Part shown: piece after piece, positions 1-10,881 of the stretch
Layout: each line of letters opens with the position of its first letter
Position numbering within the stretch: position 1 is the first letter of the stretch
DNA from: Lumbricus terrestris
Taxonomy: Eukaryota > Annelida > Clitellata > Crassiclitellata > Lumbricidae
Length of the DNA stretch: 64,000 nt
Assembly: GCA_949752735.1 (NCBI GenBank)
Contig: OX457042.1
Coordinates: 23,407,334-23,471,333 of the forward strand
Direction: 5' to 3'
Notes under the pieces: model-generated
What the model was told of the DNA's origin: nothing
The model's input: only the letters and a program-made list of their open reading frames with translations
Database searches by the model: none
Translations under genes and position numbers: made by a program

Positions 1-91
1 TCACGGTTAAATTTTCTAGTAGCAAGAGCTTGAAAAATGCAAAGCTGGAAATTAAGAATATGGGTATTTTTCAACTATTTTTCAATCATCT

Positions 92-562
92 ACGGATGAT
101 TCGTCATGGGACTGTTCGTCAACCCGTCAAGTTCATGTGTAGTCACCCATAGTCTTTGGCTACTACTTGAAAGTTTGGTAAAAGATTGCCAGAAACAGAG
201 AGCTTAAAGTATAGTAGAACAGCGAGGTTAGACTTTTAAGGTAAGCTTATGACTTTAATCATGGAGCACCTTGGGTTGCCATGAACAACTTTGTAGTTCA
301 TTCTGACTTGTTTGCGTGATCATTGTGTATAGGGAAAAGGGATGTTCATTATTGACAATTCTTATGCATTAGAAACATGATTATAAAGATGTTTTTGTAT
401 GCAGGTATCGCAGTATTGTTTTCTAGCTTTTCAATGCTCATCATTCTTACTATGTGACATGTGTTCATTCAAAGCTCAATCTGCTGTGAGATTTAAATTG
501 GCATTAGACTAAGCATGTGTATCCCGAAATAACTGACGAACAGTCCCGTGACGAATCGTCCA
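92..562. repeat. Inverted repeat flanking a 410-bp spacer
   Basis: The arm at 92-121 (core TCGTCATGGGACTGTTCGTC) is matched in reverse complement at 534-562, with only a few differences. The spacer has no coding capacity that I can see. The arms share the word TGACGAA with the tandem array that begins at 534, so this may be one end of a transposon whose terminus has been multiplied. No target-site duplication is clear. Confidence 0.6.
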
Positions 563-655
563 CGTGACGCATTGTCCGTGGGCGAAACGTCCTTTGACGA
601 ATCTTCCACTTGACGAACATTCCTTGATGAATCGTCGTTTGACGAAACTTCCCCA
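534..655. repeat. Degenerate 14-16 bp tandem array, TGACGAA units
   Basis: Eight adjacent units follow the pattern TGACGAA, three variable bases, TCC, then four or five bases (for example TGACGAATCGTCCACG). Two units have decayed starts (GGCGAA and GATGAA). The same word recurs in the hairpin at 5667-5747. A G-rich stretch with ten or more consecutive G follows near 707-717. Confidence 0.7.
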
Positions 656-1340
656 AATCGACCCACAGAATATGTTTAAATCCGTAGAGTCTTCGTTCGG
701 GTATAAGGGGGGGGGGGTCCGGGGCGGATGGCGAGCTGAGCAATAGTGACCTAAACTCCTAGTCATAAAATAATTTTCATGACCACCCCACATTCTAAGA
801 GCTGGTTACGCTTCTGTATATTGTCATTAGGTCTACTTGTTCTTGTACAAAGTGCCTTAATACACTTTGGTTCTTGTACCATCGGTTGGCTGCAATAAAA
901 CTAATGATTGATCATCGATTGAATTTTAATTTTTTCAGTTATGTTGTCTTATTTTTATATTTCCACTCAGGCGCATCAGCAAATCGCCTGACTATTAAAT
1001 ATTAAATACTAAATAAAACGATAAATAACTAAACATGATTAATTGAGGTAATTATTGATGACATAGCTAATAAATTACACTATCTTTAGCTATAGCCTAC
1101 TGAAATACGCTTATAAACTACAATATGCTGCACAGCATTGTATCTCACACCATTCTGAACACTAATAATTATAATTGTGAAGATTTAATGTTAGTTTGTT
1201 GCAGAATAAAATAGTAAACTTCTCCTGCAATGCTGGTCACAGAGGTTGCATAGAAATATGTACTCGGCTATTTCAAGTATGGATCCAAACCCAGTGAGTT
1301 TAATATTTGTCTGTTTTGTAATAAATAGATACGTTTCTAA

Positions 1341-1506
1341 ATGGATAGAGGGATGGACGGACGGACGGGCGATAGACGCGTAGATAGATTGCTGGATGGA
1401 CGGACGGACGGACGGACGGACGAGAGGACGGATGGATGGATGGGTGGGTGGGTGGGTGGATGGAAGGGTGGATGGACGGACGGACGGACAGACAGACAGA
1501 CAGATG
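1341..1506. repeat. GGAC/GGAT/GGGT tetranucleotide microsatellite
   Basis: About 165 bp of impure GGAC, GGAT, GGGT and finally GACA repeats. Overlapping open frames across it are consequences of the repeat, not genes. Confidence 0.9.
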
Positions 1507-1765
1507 GATGCCAATTGCGAATCTTCAAAAATCGTATGGATGAAGTTAAAATTCAAACTCAATACGTTTATTGACGCACCAAATAAGGACAAACAAAAGT
1601 TTTAATCTGCATTTGAATGTATTGAAAGCAATTGCACTTTTCGACCCCACCGGGAGAGATTTTCACAACGCCGCGGGTCATAACATTTTATTGCGTATTG
1701 CCTCAGTGTAGTAAATTAAGAAGTATAGCCCCTAAGCAAGTGGCGAAGATCAAGACCAATCACTG

Positions 1766-2318
1766 ACAAAGCCGTAGCCAGGATTTTGTTTGGGGAGGGG
1801 TGAAATAATTATTCAGAACTTCAGCAGCTTCCATGTCATCATCACGATTAATTAAACCGTCGTGATCTAATCCAAGGCCGTAGCTGGGGTGTTTTGGGTG
1901 TTTGAACACTCCAAAGTGAAATAACGGTATAAAGAAATAATGCATTTACATTTACAAACGAAATCATAATATGTAAGGCCTCAAGCCTAAAGGGATTTCA
2001 TTTTGAAGCTCTTATTTCTATGTGACATTTTACAATAGATTAAATCATACTCCAAGCCCTTATTCTGTTGTTTCGGTTGCTTGTCAGCTTGCTCAAGGTC
2101 GAGTAAATGCCTCCCCCAAATAAAATACTGGCTACGGCCTTGATCTAATGATTCTAATCTATTGTGAAATACCACACAGAAATAATGGCTCCAAAATTAA
2201 ATCCCCTTTGTTCTTACATCGTGTCTTAGTAAAATTGCATTATTTAATGTTTGCATTATTTAGCCTATTTGGGGGATGTTCAAACATCCAAAACACCCCT
2301 TAAAACGGCCTTGATCAC
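1766..2318. repeat. Cluster of four GGCCGTAGC-type transposon termini
   Basis: A terminus at about 1768-1798 has its inverted partner at about 2109-2147. A second at about 1873-1915 has its inverted partner at about 2272-2318. The pairs interleave instead of nesting. The shared start is AAGGCCGTAGC, and a lone related end occurs near 47848. This looks like remains of small non-autonomous DNA transposons of one family, but I could not fix target duplications. The flanking sequence from 660 to 1340 and from 2320 to 2995 shows no gene. Confidence 0.45.
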
Positions 2319-2995
2319 TTATACATAAAACCTATCTCTTTCAAGGCCAACATGTGAGATAAGGCTTACAATCTCTGCAGGGAGATGCGTTCGAATATCT
2401 GCATGATTTCACTATAGGCCCTATTGGAACACATCCCTCTGCTTCCGGTTTGCCACTCGGATAGCTCGATGAAAGCGATCTCAGCGTAAAGCGGACAGGA
2501 ACCCGCTTCCGTGACTGCGCTTTCTCAGTGTACGGTATCGAGGGGATATTCTATCCCCCTAAAGTTATCCGGGGGCGAATGAATTAATCTTTCTCCCGAA
2601 TGTAATATACCGAGTATAGAGCATCGTGGGATCAACCATTCTACCCCAGCGTATAATTATCGAACGCTACGTATGATTGATATATTTTTGCTGTAATCAA
2701 AGTTTAAAGTGACTCTTTATTGTTTTGAGTGTCATATGCAATGTTCAAAGCAAGGCAACTCGAATTTAGTTAGTGACTCTAAATGCTCTTTCGTGTTCTA
2801 AATGTTCCAAGTGTTCTAAAGGCAAAACAAACAAAGTTAGCTGGTAGGAATAAATACACCTGTTTGTGGCAATGTTGAAAGCAATGCAAATGGACGTTAT
2901 TTTCGCAGAAGTAGCCCTTTTCACCTTCTCTTCATGAACGTGGTGGATACGATTTAAGGGTAATAATTATTAGGGGATTCTCTATTTTGCGACAC

Positions 2996-3200
2996 CAACC
3001 CGTATGCTTGAATAGTCTTCCTCCAGACCTGCGAGTGGCCAACTCAGTTCACTTCTTCAAATCTGTAGCCTACTCAAGTCTTCTTTATTTTGTATAAGGC
3101 CTATCCTGCTGTTAGTAGAATGTGAGGCGCCCTTGTATTGGCATAACTTTGTTACGGTGCCATAGAAGTTGTCATTTATTGTTATTATTATTATTAATTG
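2996..3200 (+). mobile_element. CR1/L2-like LINE 3' end fragment
   Basis: The plus strand at about 3009-3095 reads NSLPPDLRVANSVHFFKS, the characteristic C-terminal tail of CR1/L2-type reverse transcriptases (WNSLP...LR...F). It is followed by a short 3' end and a TTA-repeat tail. Only the last part of the element remains. A second TTA run lies at 3238-3275. Confidence 0.6.
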
Positions 3201-3240
3201 GACAGCATGTTGTTCGTTTATTTCATTTCAAAACATCGTA

Positions 3241-3277
<37 letters not shown>

Positions 3278-3406
3278 ACTGGAATGTTAGGTTTAGAATT
3301 CGATTTAGTTTTTACAGAACAATTTTAGTTAGTTTAGGGTGGCCGGTCCATGGCCCCGGGTAGTCCAGACAAGGTGCCGTGGTAGGCAACGGCGTTGTAG
3401 CGTTGA

Positions 3407-3419
3407 ATTGTAACAGAAA

Positions 3420-3455
<36 letters not shown>

Positions 3456-4020
3456 ATAAATTTCTTACGGGCGCAAGGTCACACCAAAGTATGAATCTGA
3501 AGCGCGGATAATCAGCCACCAGAGGAAGATGCAGTTAAAAGTCCATGTACTTGAAAGAAAAAGAGAAATAGTGAGTTTTGAGTCGTTTTTTAAGGTAGGG
3601 AGTGAATTTGACCAACGAAGAGAGAGTGGAAGTAGATTCCATTCTTTGGGAGCAGAGGCATGGAATGCACGCGAGCCCATAACAGTTCTGCATCGAGGCT
3701 CAGCTAAAAGACCCATGCTTGATGATCGCAGGCAACGAGAAGGAATGTAGGGATTAAGCAGTGACTGAAGGTAGAAGGTGCTCCGGTGGAGAGGGATTTG
3801 TAGGTTAAACAGGACAATTTAAATTTTATCCTGAACTCGACAGGAAGCCAATGCAGCTGATGAAGTAAAACTGAAGAACTAGTGGGACACGCAGCACAAC
3901 CCGAGCTAAGGAATTTTGGATGCGTTGCAGCCTATGTAGCTCATAGTCTAAAATGCCAACAAAAATCGCATTAGCATAATCAAGGCGAGAGGAGACAAGG
4001 GAACAGGTTAAAGTCTTCTA
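3407..4020 (-). mobile_element. CR1/L2-like LINE C-terminal fragment (antisense)
   Basis: Reading from 4020 down, the minus strand gives SRLDYANAIFVGILDYELHR with LQRIQNSLARVV, then a decayed HWLPVEF stretch, then RTVMGSRAFHASAPKEWN and LPLSLRWSNSLPTLK. This is the conserved end of a CR1/L2 reverse transcriptase, broken by frameshifts. The 3' tail is a TAA microsatellite (3421-3455 on the plus strand). A close relative of the last part lies at 49265-49690. Confidence 0.75.
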
Positions 4021-4380
4021 CTACTATACGCTGATTACAGGCTACACAGAAGACTCACGAGCGTTAACATGACTGAGTTTTGACTTTTTGATATCATTAT
4101 ATGATATCAAAAGGTAGGAAGGTGTTCCGGTGGAGAGGGGTCTGTTATTGCAGCAATATATTATCATATTATTATTAATATAATTATTACTATAAATATG
4201 AAGATTCCTGTAGGCTATAGGTATATGCTATAATTGTCACACAGCTAAGATTATTTTAAGAAGCCATACAAATTGTTATTCTTTTTTTACCCTTGATACC
4301 TCAGATCCCTCGGGATTTCAAAAAATTATGCTTGGAGCTGTTGTTCGGTGTCGAGAAAATCAGGCCTCGTCCTCCGCAAC

Positions 4381-4635
<255 letters not shown>

Positions 4636-4824
4636 TTTTTCCGAGAAAAAAATAACAATGATTATTTTTATTTTTATCATTAATTAAGCAATTTTATATG
4701 GCGTTTCTTCGAGCTAGGCCACTCAGAAGCGTTCCCTGCCCAATAACGGCTAAAATAGGACCGCTTTGAGATTCCTAAGGAAAAGAGTGGCGTGACCGCT
4801 GGGCAACAAGCGCAGCGTAACAGG

Positions 4825-5031
4825 CATGAGCGGAGTTTATCAGGTTTAGGGGCTAAGCCCCCTGCCCCAAGAAGACAAAATAGGTCATCAGCTTTTTTGG
4901 CCGGGGAAAATGGTCTATTTTCACGTAATCTCGACCGAATGACTAAAAAGGTAATCGGAAAATCAAGTATCCACCACAAAGCCCAAAGTTATTTTAGCAC
5001 CTCCAATAACTGAAACGAAATTCCGCTCATG
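4825..5031. mobile_element. hAT-like MITE (CATGAGCGGAGTTT termini)
   Basis: A 207-bp element has inverted ends CATGAGCGGAGTTT and, at the other side, a near-complement ending CCGCTCATG. It is flanked by the exact 8-bp duplication GTAACAGG (4817-4824 and 5032-5039). It has no coding capacity. The copy at 35382-35538 belongs to the same family. An 8-bp duplication fits the hAT superfamily. Confidence 0.85.
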
Positions 5032-5049
5032 GTAACAGGGCGGCCATTC

Positions 5050-5666
5050 CAGGTCGTTGGACCAGCTACCGGCACTGAGAATGAAAAGCGCTGTCGAATA
5101 GTAGCCTAGTGCCCTAGTAGGCCTACGCGAGCGCGGAATTATATTTATCCGTATATTTTATATGTACATGTATGGCTATGAACTATAATTAAGATTTTCG
5201 ACGCTGTAGGCCTAAATAGGATGCGATCGACTTTTTATTTCCCGACCCAGGGAATAGAGCGATGAAGGAAGCGAAGAATATCGACCTAGTCAGTCGCAGG
5301 GTTTGGAAGATATAGGGTTGCCATGACATGAAAAGGCAACAGGGGTCAAACAGAAGACCAGGGCTGGGGTGCGAGAAGGCTGGTTGAAAGGAAACGTCGA
5401 AGAAAAAAGGAAGGACAGAGGAGAAGAGCAATAAGACATGTTCGGCATGTGCAATTCGCGAGAGGAATTCGCCAGAAATGGCTCAAGCAGGCATGATCGG
5501 AGAACAACACGACATCGTATCTCTTAACAACGGCCTGAACTAGCTAAGTCTGAGCTTGGCGAATCGAGAAAACTTTGAAGCAAAATTATACGAACACTGC
5601 TTTGTTCAGGAACCTGAACCGTTCTTTTGCGAATGCTCTATTAATAGGTTGTAGTCTATAATCAGA
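5050..5666. other. Non-coding stretch upstream of the first visible aminopeptidase exon
   Basis: This contains scattered TAGGCCTA words and purine-rich sequence. I searched it on the plus strand for the preceding M1 aminopeptidase exon and found none. Confidence 0.4.
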
Positions 5667-5747
5667 CTCATCAAAGAAAGGACATTTCGCCACTGTCTTT
5701 GTAAGCTAGAATAAGAAACCGTGACGAAATGTCCTTTCTTTGATGAG
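5667..5747. repeat. Perfect 23-bp inverted repeat, hairpin-forming
   Basis: The arms at 5667-5689 and 5725-5747 are exact reverse complements across a 35-base loop. The right arm starts CGAAATGTCC, preceded by TGA, so it carries the same TGACGAA...TCC word as the array at 534-655. It lies 81 bases before the first recognised aminopeptidase exon. It could be a minimal foldback transposon. Confidence 0.8.
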
Positions 5748-5828
5748 GCTTATTGCATTGACAATTAACGTATTCACAATCATCAGAACGGTTCAATAAA
5801 ATGATGCCGTTTCTTACAACTATTATAG

Positions 5829-8800
5829 GACACACGCTGTTGCAGAGCACGTCAGGCGCGATGTTTACTGTATTGCCATGGCTCATTCTGTGAACGAATC
5901 TGACTGGACCATAACTTACGAGAGATACATGAGTTTGACATCCGAATCCGAAAAGGACTATTGGCTTGATATTCTCTGCTGTTCAAGAAATCTGACCCGC
6001 CTTGAATGGTCAGTTCTGCGATTTTAAAACTGATTTGTGTCTCATATTATGGATTTAGTGCTGACAATTAAATGACTTCACATTTTACCAAATAATTATG
6101 TCACGGCAAGGTTGTAACGTCAGTCATTCAGATCTTTGTCTCCATCTGGCTCTAGAACTCCAGCGCTGTCCGGGTTCAGTTTACTGGATCACGCCCCTCC
6201 GTCACTTCCTTTGCCGCTTCCGACTGGGGTGTCCCGCATACCCGCCTTCGCTATTGCTTTGATGTTGCTATCTTCCACAATCGCCACACATTGACCGTAT
6301 ACCATCTCAGTCTGACTTCTCGTAACTTCTCATATACACATGCAATTCCATCTCTCTTCCGTATAATTTCATTTCTTTGCCTGTCTTTTAAAGAGACCCA
6401 GAGTAGGCTATATCCATCGTAATTTTCTCATTTTCGTTCTCTCCAAAAGTTCCTGATTTTTTTTATCTCAACGTCAGTCTTTCTGCTCCGTAAGTCATTA
6501 ATGGACTTATAATTATCTTGTAGGCCTATACTTTTCCTTTGAGGCGGACAGTGATTTTAGGGTCAGACAACACAATAGAGCGGCTATAGGACCATATTCA
6601 GTCATTCAAATGTTTGAATTCATACAACTTGAATTCATTGCCTAGACCTAATCATGGTAAATATTAATTAAATGAGTTGGATGATAAATCTCCGCAATTA
6701 GCTTGACGTTTATGGAATCGTATCAGACAATTCAGACTCTTTAGAAGCAGACTTTTAAGAGCTGTCCGATCAGCATTCTGCCAGTTAGGGATCACCAGCG
6801 GGTTGAGTGAAATTGCGACATTGAAATTACTTAAAGTCGCGTGATTAATCTGTGATTTGTAATTCAATTGCAATTTACGAATAATTTGCCGATCGGCCAG
6901 TTGTCGACGCGTGTCTTTCCTTGCATTTATCGAATTCTATATAAATATAAAACTGTTGTGTCTGCATGTAGGTTATTGGATTTTTCCATAAACAAAACAG
7001 GTACCAATCCTGATCCTCATTCTTTGGTTACGATTAATATCACTCTGTACATCGGTCGAAATCCATCAGCAGCAGGCTTAACATGGAATTGGTTGAAACG
7101 CAACTGCGATGAAATTGACCGACTGTAAGCATTCTTCGACTTATGATATTGAAGCCAACAAAAATAATTGTCTCCGTATTACAACGAGACCATCTCCCTG
7201 CTAGCCACCTAAAACCAATACACTCAACCTCTTTCGGGCAATACTAGGGCTTCAGTCATTCAAGCATTTATGTAGCACCTCCTCAATGAAACTGCTCAGA
7301 GGTGCTCCCGACTCCAGCACGACAAAAGGAACAGTTTTCGAGTGTTTATACTTTATAGAATGTATCAGAGAGTAATCTAGAGAATAGGCGCAGCTAAAGA
7401 GGGAGGCCATTCCATAACGCCGGACCAACAACAGAAAAGGCACGGCTTTTCATGATGGAGGTAGCAGCAAACGCGACTGAGAGCACTCCCCTACCAAGGC
7501 GGCATCCAATACGCTGACGCACAGGGAGCCAGCGCAGAACTTCCAGCATTTAATTTAAATGTGACTAAATGTGGGTATTTCACCAATAAGGCGCGCTGCA
7601 GCGCGTAGTATACGGTCAAGGGAAACTAGCCAACCCAGGGCTGTTTTAAAGGAATTTTTAGAACTGATCAACCCCTTCTTGTTTTTTCCCATTCTCCGTG
7701 GTAAATTACTTCCAATCGGAGGACAATGACTTTTTGCTAGTTTTAACTGTACAGAAGTGCTTCTACAAGTGCACAAATCCATTTAGAACTGCATGTACAT
7801 TTTGTGTACAACTGCACGTTAAAAAGTCTTGAGCTGCCGACCAGATGGCAAACCAGAATAAAGGGATAGGCAATTATAGTCAAGACGAGCTATGGCAAAA
7901 GAATGAAGAAGTGCAATTGCAGCATCTGTTGAGAGGGAGGGTGGGAGAGAGGGAGGGAGGGAGGTAGGGAGGGAGGGAGGGAGGGAGGGAGGGAGGAACG
8001 GAGGAAAGGAGGGAGGGAGGGAGAAAGGGAGACGCGTCCTACCTAAGGTTATCGATGTCATGAATACGGGAACGACAAGTACATTCCGGATTGAGGTATG
8101 GACTGTTGGGCGGACACAGCTGCGGGTATTGAAGCTGGGTGTCAGTCGAGACAGCTACTACACTACTACGTAGGCCTACGTCTACGATCGTGTTTTCGTG
8201 AACAAGGAGGACATTTTTAACATCATCAGTAGCTGCCTGCCTGTCTGTCTGAACGTCCTTTCAGTCTTTGAAGCCTATGTTGAAAATTTCCGTTTTTTGG
8301 CGCTGCATTTCAAGCGCTCATAAACTTAACAAACTTACCAACATTTCTAAACGGCGTTAGGGTTAGGTAGTATGGCTAATGTTGTTGTTTTTATCATTTC
8401 AGGCAAAAACTAACAGTTTTGACCAAATTATGACACTTTTTGTTGGGGTCTAGGCCCCTATATAGGCTACTTTTCATCGGGACGCAGTGTATATAGGCTA
8501 ATATAAGTAGGCCTATATATGCATGTACATTAGGATAGGCCTATATGTATACGTGTGTTGATAGAATCTTGCATGGTTTGTTCTTCAGATACTTTAGCGG
8601 CATAACCGGAGAATTCTTGGTCTTGACAACTCTTCATTTCAATACGCAGGCGCAATATCAAGAGGTTTGCACTTCGTCTATAATTTATTATCCTACTACG
8701 CCAGAACCTTTTAAAAGTAATTTTTATAACTGTACAACCTCTTTTTTCCCTTCCATTCTCCATGGTAAATTACTCCTAATTGGATGAAAATGACCTTTTC

Positions 8801-10545
8801 CCTATTTTTAGCTGCACAGAACTGCTTCTACAATTACACAAATAAGCCCTAAACGTCATTTAGAGCTGCACATTTTGTCAAAAACTGCACGTTTAAAAAG
8901 TCTTGTATTACGTACGCTATACATAGCTCGAGGGTACGCGTACCCTAAAATAGAGTACCTTTCAAAAAATACAATACGCGTATGGTACGTACCATACACG
9001 AAAATTTAGTTTATGGCTTAGGCTACTCGGCGACCCATAGCCTACATGTACGTATACATGCAGTCAACAGCATGCGTCATTGAAATCGGTATTTCCGGTA
9101 GCGTAGCAGTAAATTTAATTCTATAAATTCTTCTGTTATAGCCTAATTAATTGAGCCCAACTGTTCAAACTTTTCCTTGGAGTTGGACTTTTAAGTGTTG
9201 CAGCAGAACTGAGCCGACTAACTGACATTAATTAGTGCATTAAGTCGAGGGCGGATACAGAAATTTTCGAAGGGGGGGCCAAAATTGTCGGTCTTGTTGG
9301 TGGGACAGCGGAAAATTTTCGTCTTCTTCGTCGCCGAAAGAAATGATGACTTTTTAGAGGAAAAAGATACAATTTCAGCCGTCAAAAATAGTTGACGACT
9401 TTTTTTTAGTCTCGTCAGTCATCATAGTCGGGAGTAATGGTATCCTCCTACGCTGCATTTATCTAATGGCTTCTTGGGGTTAATGGGGGGAGCCACGTCC
9501 CATGCGATTTTTTTATGGGGGGCCTTCATGGTATCCTGCTTTTCTCTCCCGCTGCATTTATTTAATGGCTTGTTGAAACCAAATGGGGTGGCCACATCAC
9601 ATGCAATTTTTAAATGGGGGGCATGGCCGGATTGGGCCCTCTGGATCCACCCCTGCATTAAGTGTAATGTATGGTGGATAAACATAGACCTACAATAATT
9701 ATAGCATTGCAGCAATTCACTACGCTGTATACTTGTCTGTGATTGTTTGCTTAAATTAAATTGAACTTTCTTATAATGAGCAATGACGAGGCTAACGTAT
9801 TTTATTATTGTTTACGTACCCTAAAACAGGGTACGTTAAAATACGTTTCACAAAATAGGCAGGGCTTTTTTTAACGTGCAGTTCTACACTAAATGTGCAG
9901 TTCTAAATGGATTCGTGCAGTTGTAGAAGCACTTCCGTCACGTTCCGTGCAGTTAAAACTAGTAAAAAATAGGTCATTTTCCTCAGATTGGGAGTAATCT
10001 ACCATGGAGGATGAGAAAGGAGAGGAGAGGATGTGCAGTTCTGAAAATTCCTTAAAAACAGCCCTGAAAATAGGGTACGTATGGTACGTACCCTCGAGCT
10101 TTGCTATAGGCCTATACGAATTGCATGCGACAAATCTCTGTCAGAAAGATACAAAAGTGGCTTAATAAAGAAGTTGTATATAGTAAGCTTAGGCGAACAA
10201 TTGAATTCAAAATCATAGATGTACAACTCAGTGAAATAATAGAATACCGGTAGGTTAAATGAAATATTATTTAAAATGTGGCAGTAGGCTATAATTAGGC
10301 TACTTGCGAACAAGGGACGACAGACACAGTCTTAGGCTACTGTCTTCGAGGACAAATTAAAGGTCTTTATCTCGAGTGCACTCGAGTTCGTTTTTTAAAG
10401 TTTTGATCCTGAGACTCTTGTCAAGGTCTTGAAGTTCATAATCTTGGTCTTGCTTCGCAGGACCAAGACCAAGACTCGACTGTCAATTGTCGATATGAAC
10501 AGTGATTGGCCATTTCCGTTTTTAGGTCGGAGTAGATTATATATA

Positions 10546-10599
<54 letters not shown>

Positions 10600-10831
10600 T
10601 ATATAGTAGGCTAGTCTTGAATTCGTAGAACTGACACATCTACGTAAATCAGGAAGGCACAATTTTAAGCTTCCTACTGTCTGTTATTTACTGCGGGTTT
10701 TGTTCAACCGCTCTTATAAATAGGCCTACAATGGCGAGCTCTATAGTTAGTCAAAGCCTCAAAGGTTCCACCCATCAATTGAAGTGCAACTCAATCGTTA
10801 CGCTAGAAAAGCACGAAAGCAGAATGGCAGC

Positions 10832-10881
<50 letters not shown>

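Larger units (their letters stand above)
7250..8064 (-). mobile_element. CR1-like LINE C-terminal fragment with a nested MITE
   Basis: Minus-strand pieces include ALLHSFAIARLDYNCLSLYS with GLPSGRQ (about 7835-7930), the conserved motif after the RT core, and FLLLVRRYGMASLFSC (the WNSLP region, decayed) near 7380-7440. The 3' tail GAGCACCTCTGAGCAG faces 7260. A 196-bp MITE (7636-7831) interrupts the body and a GGGA microsatellite sits at its upstream end. The copy is dead. Confidence 0.6.

Noticed and set aside
1191..1605. Open frames on both strands rich in Asp-Gly-Arg or Ser-Val-Arg-Pro
   Set aside because: They arise from the GGAC tetranucleotide array.
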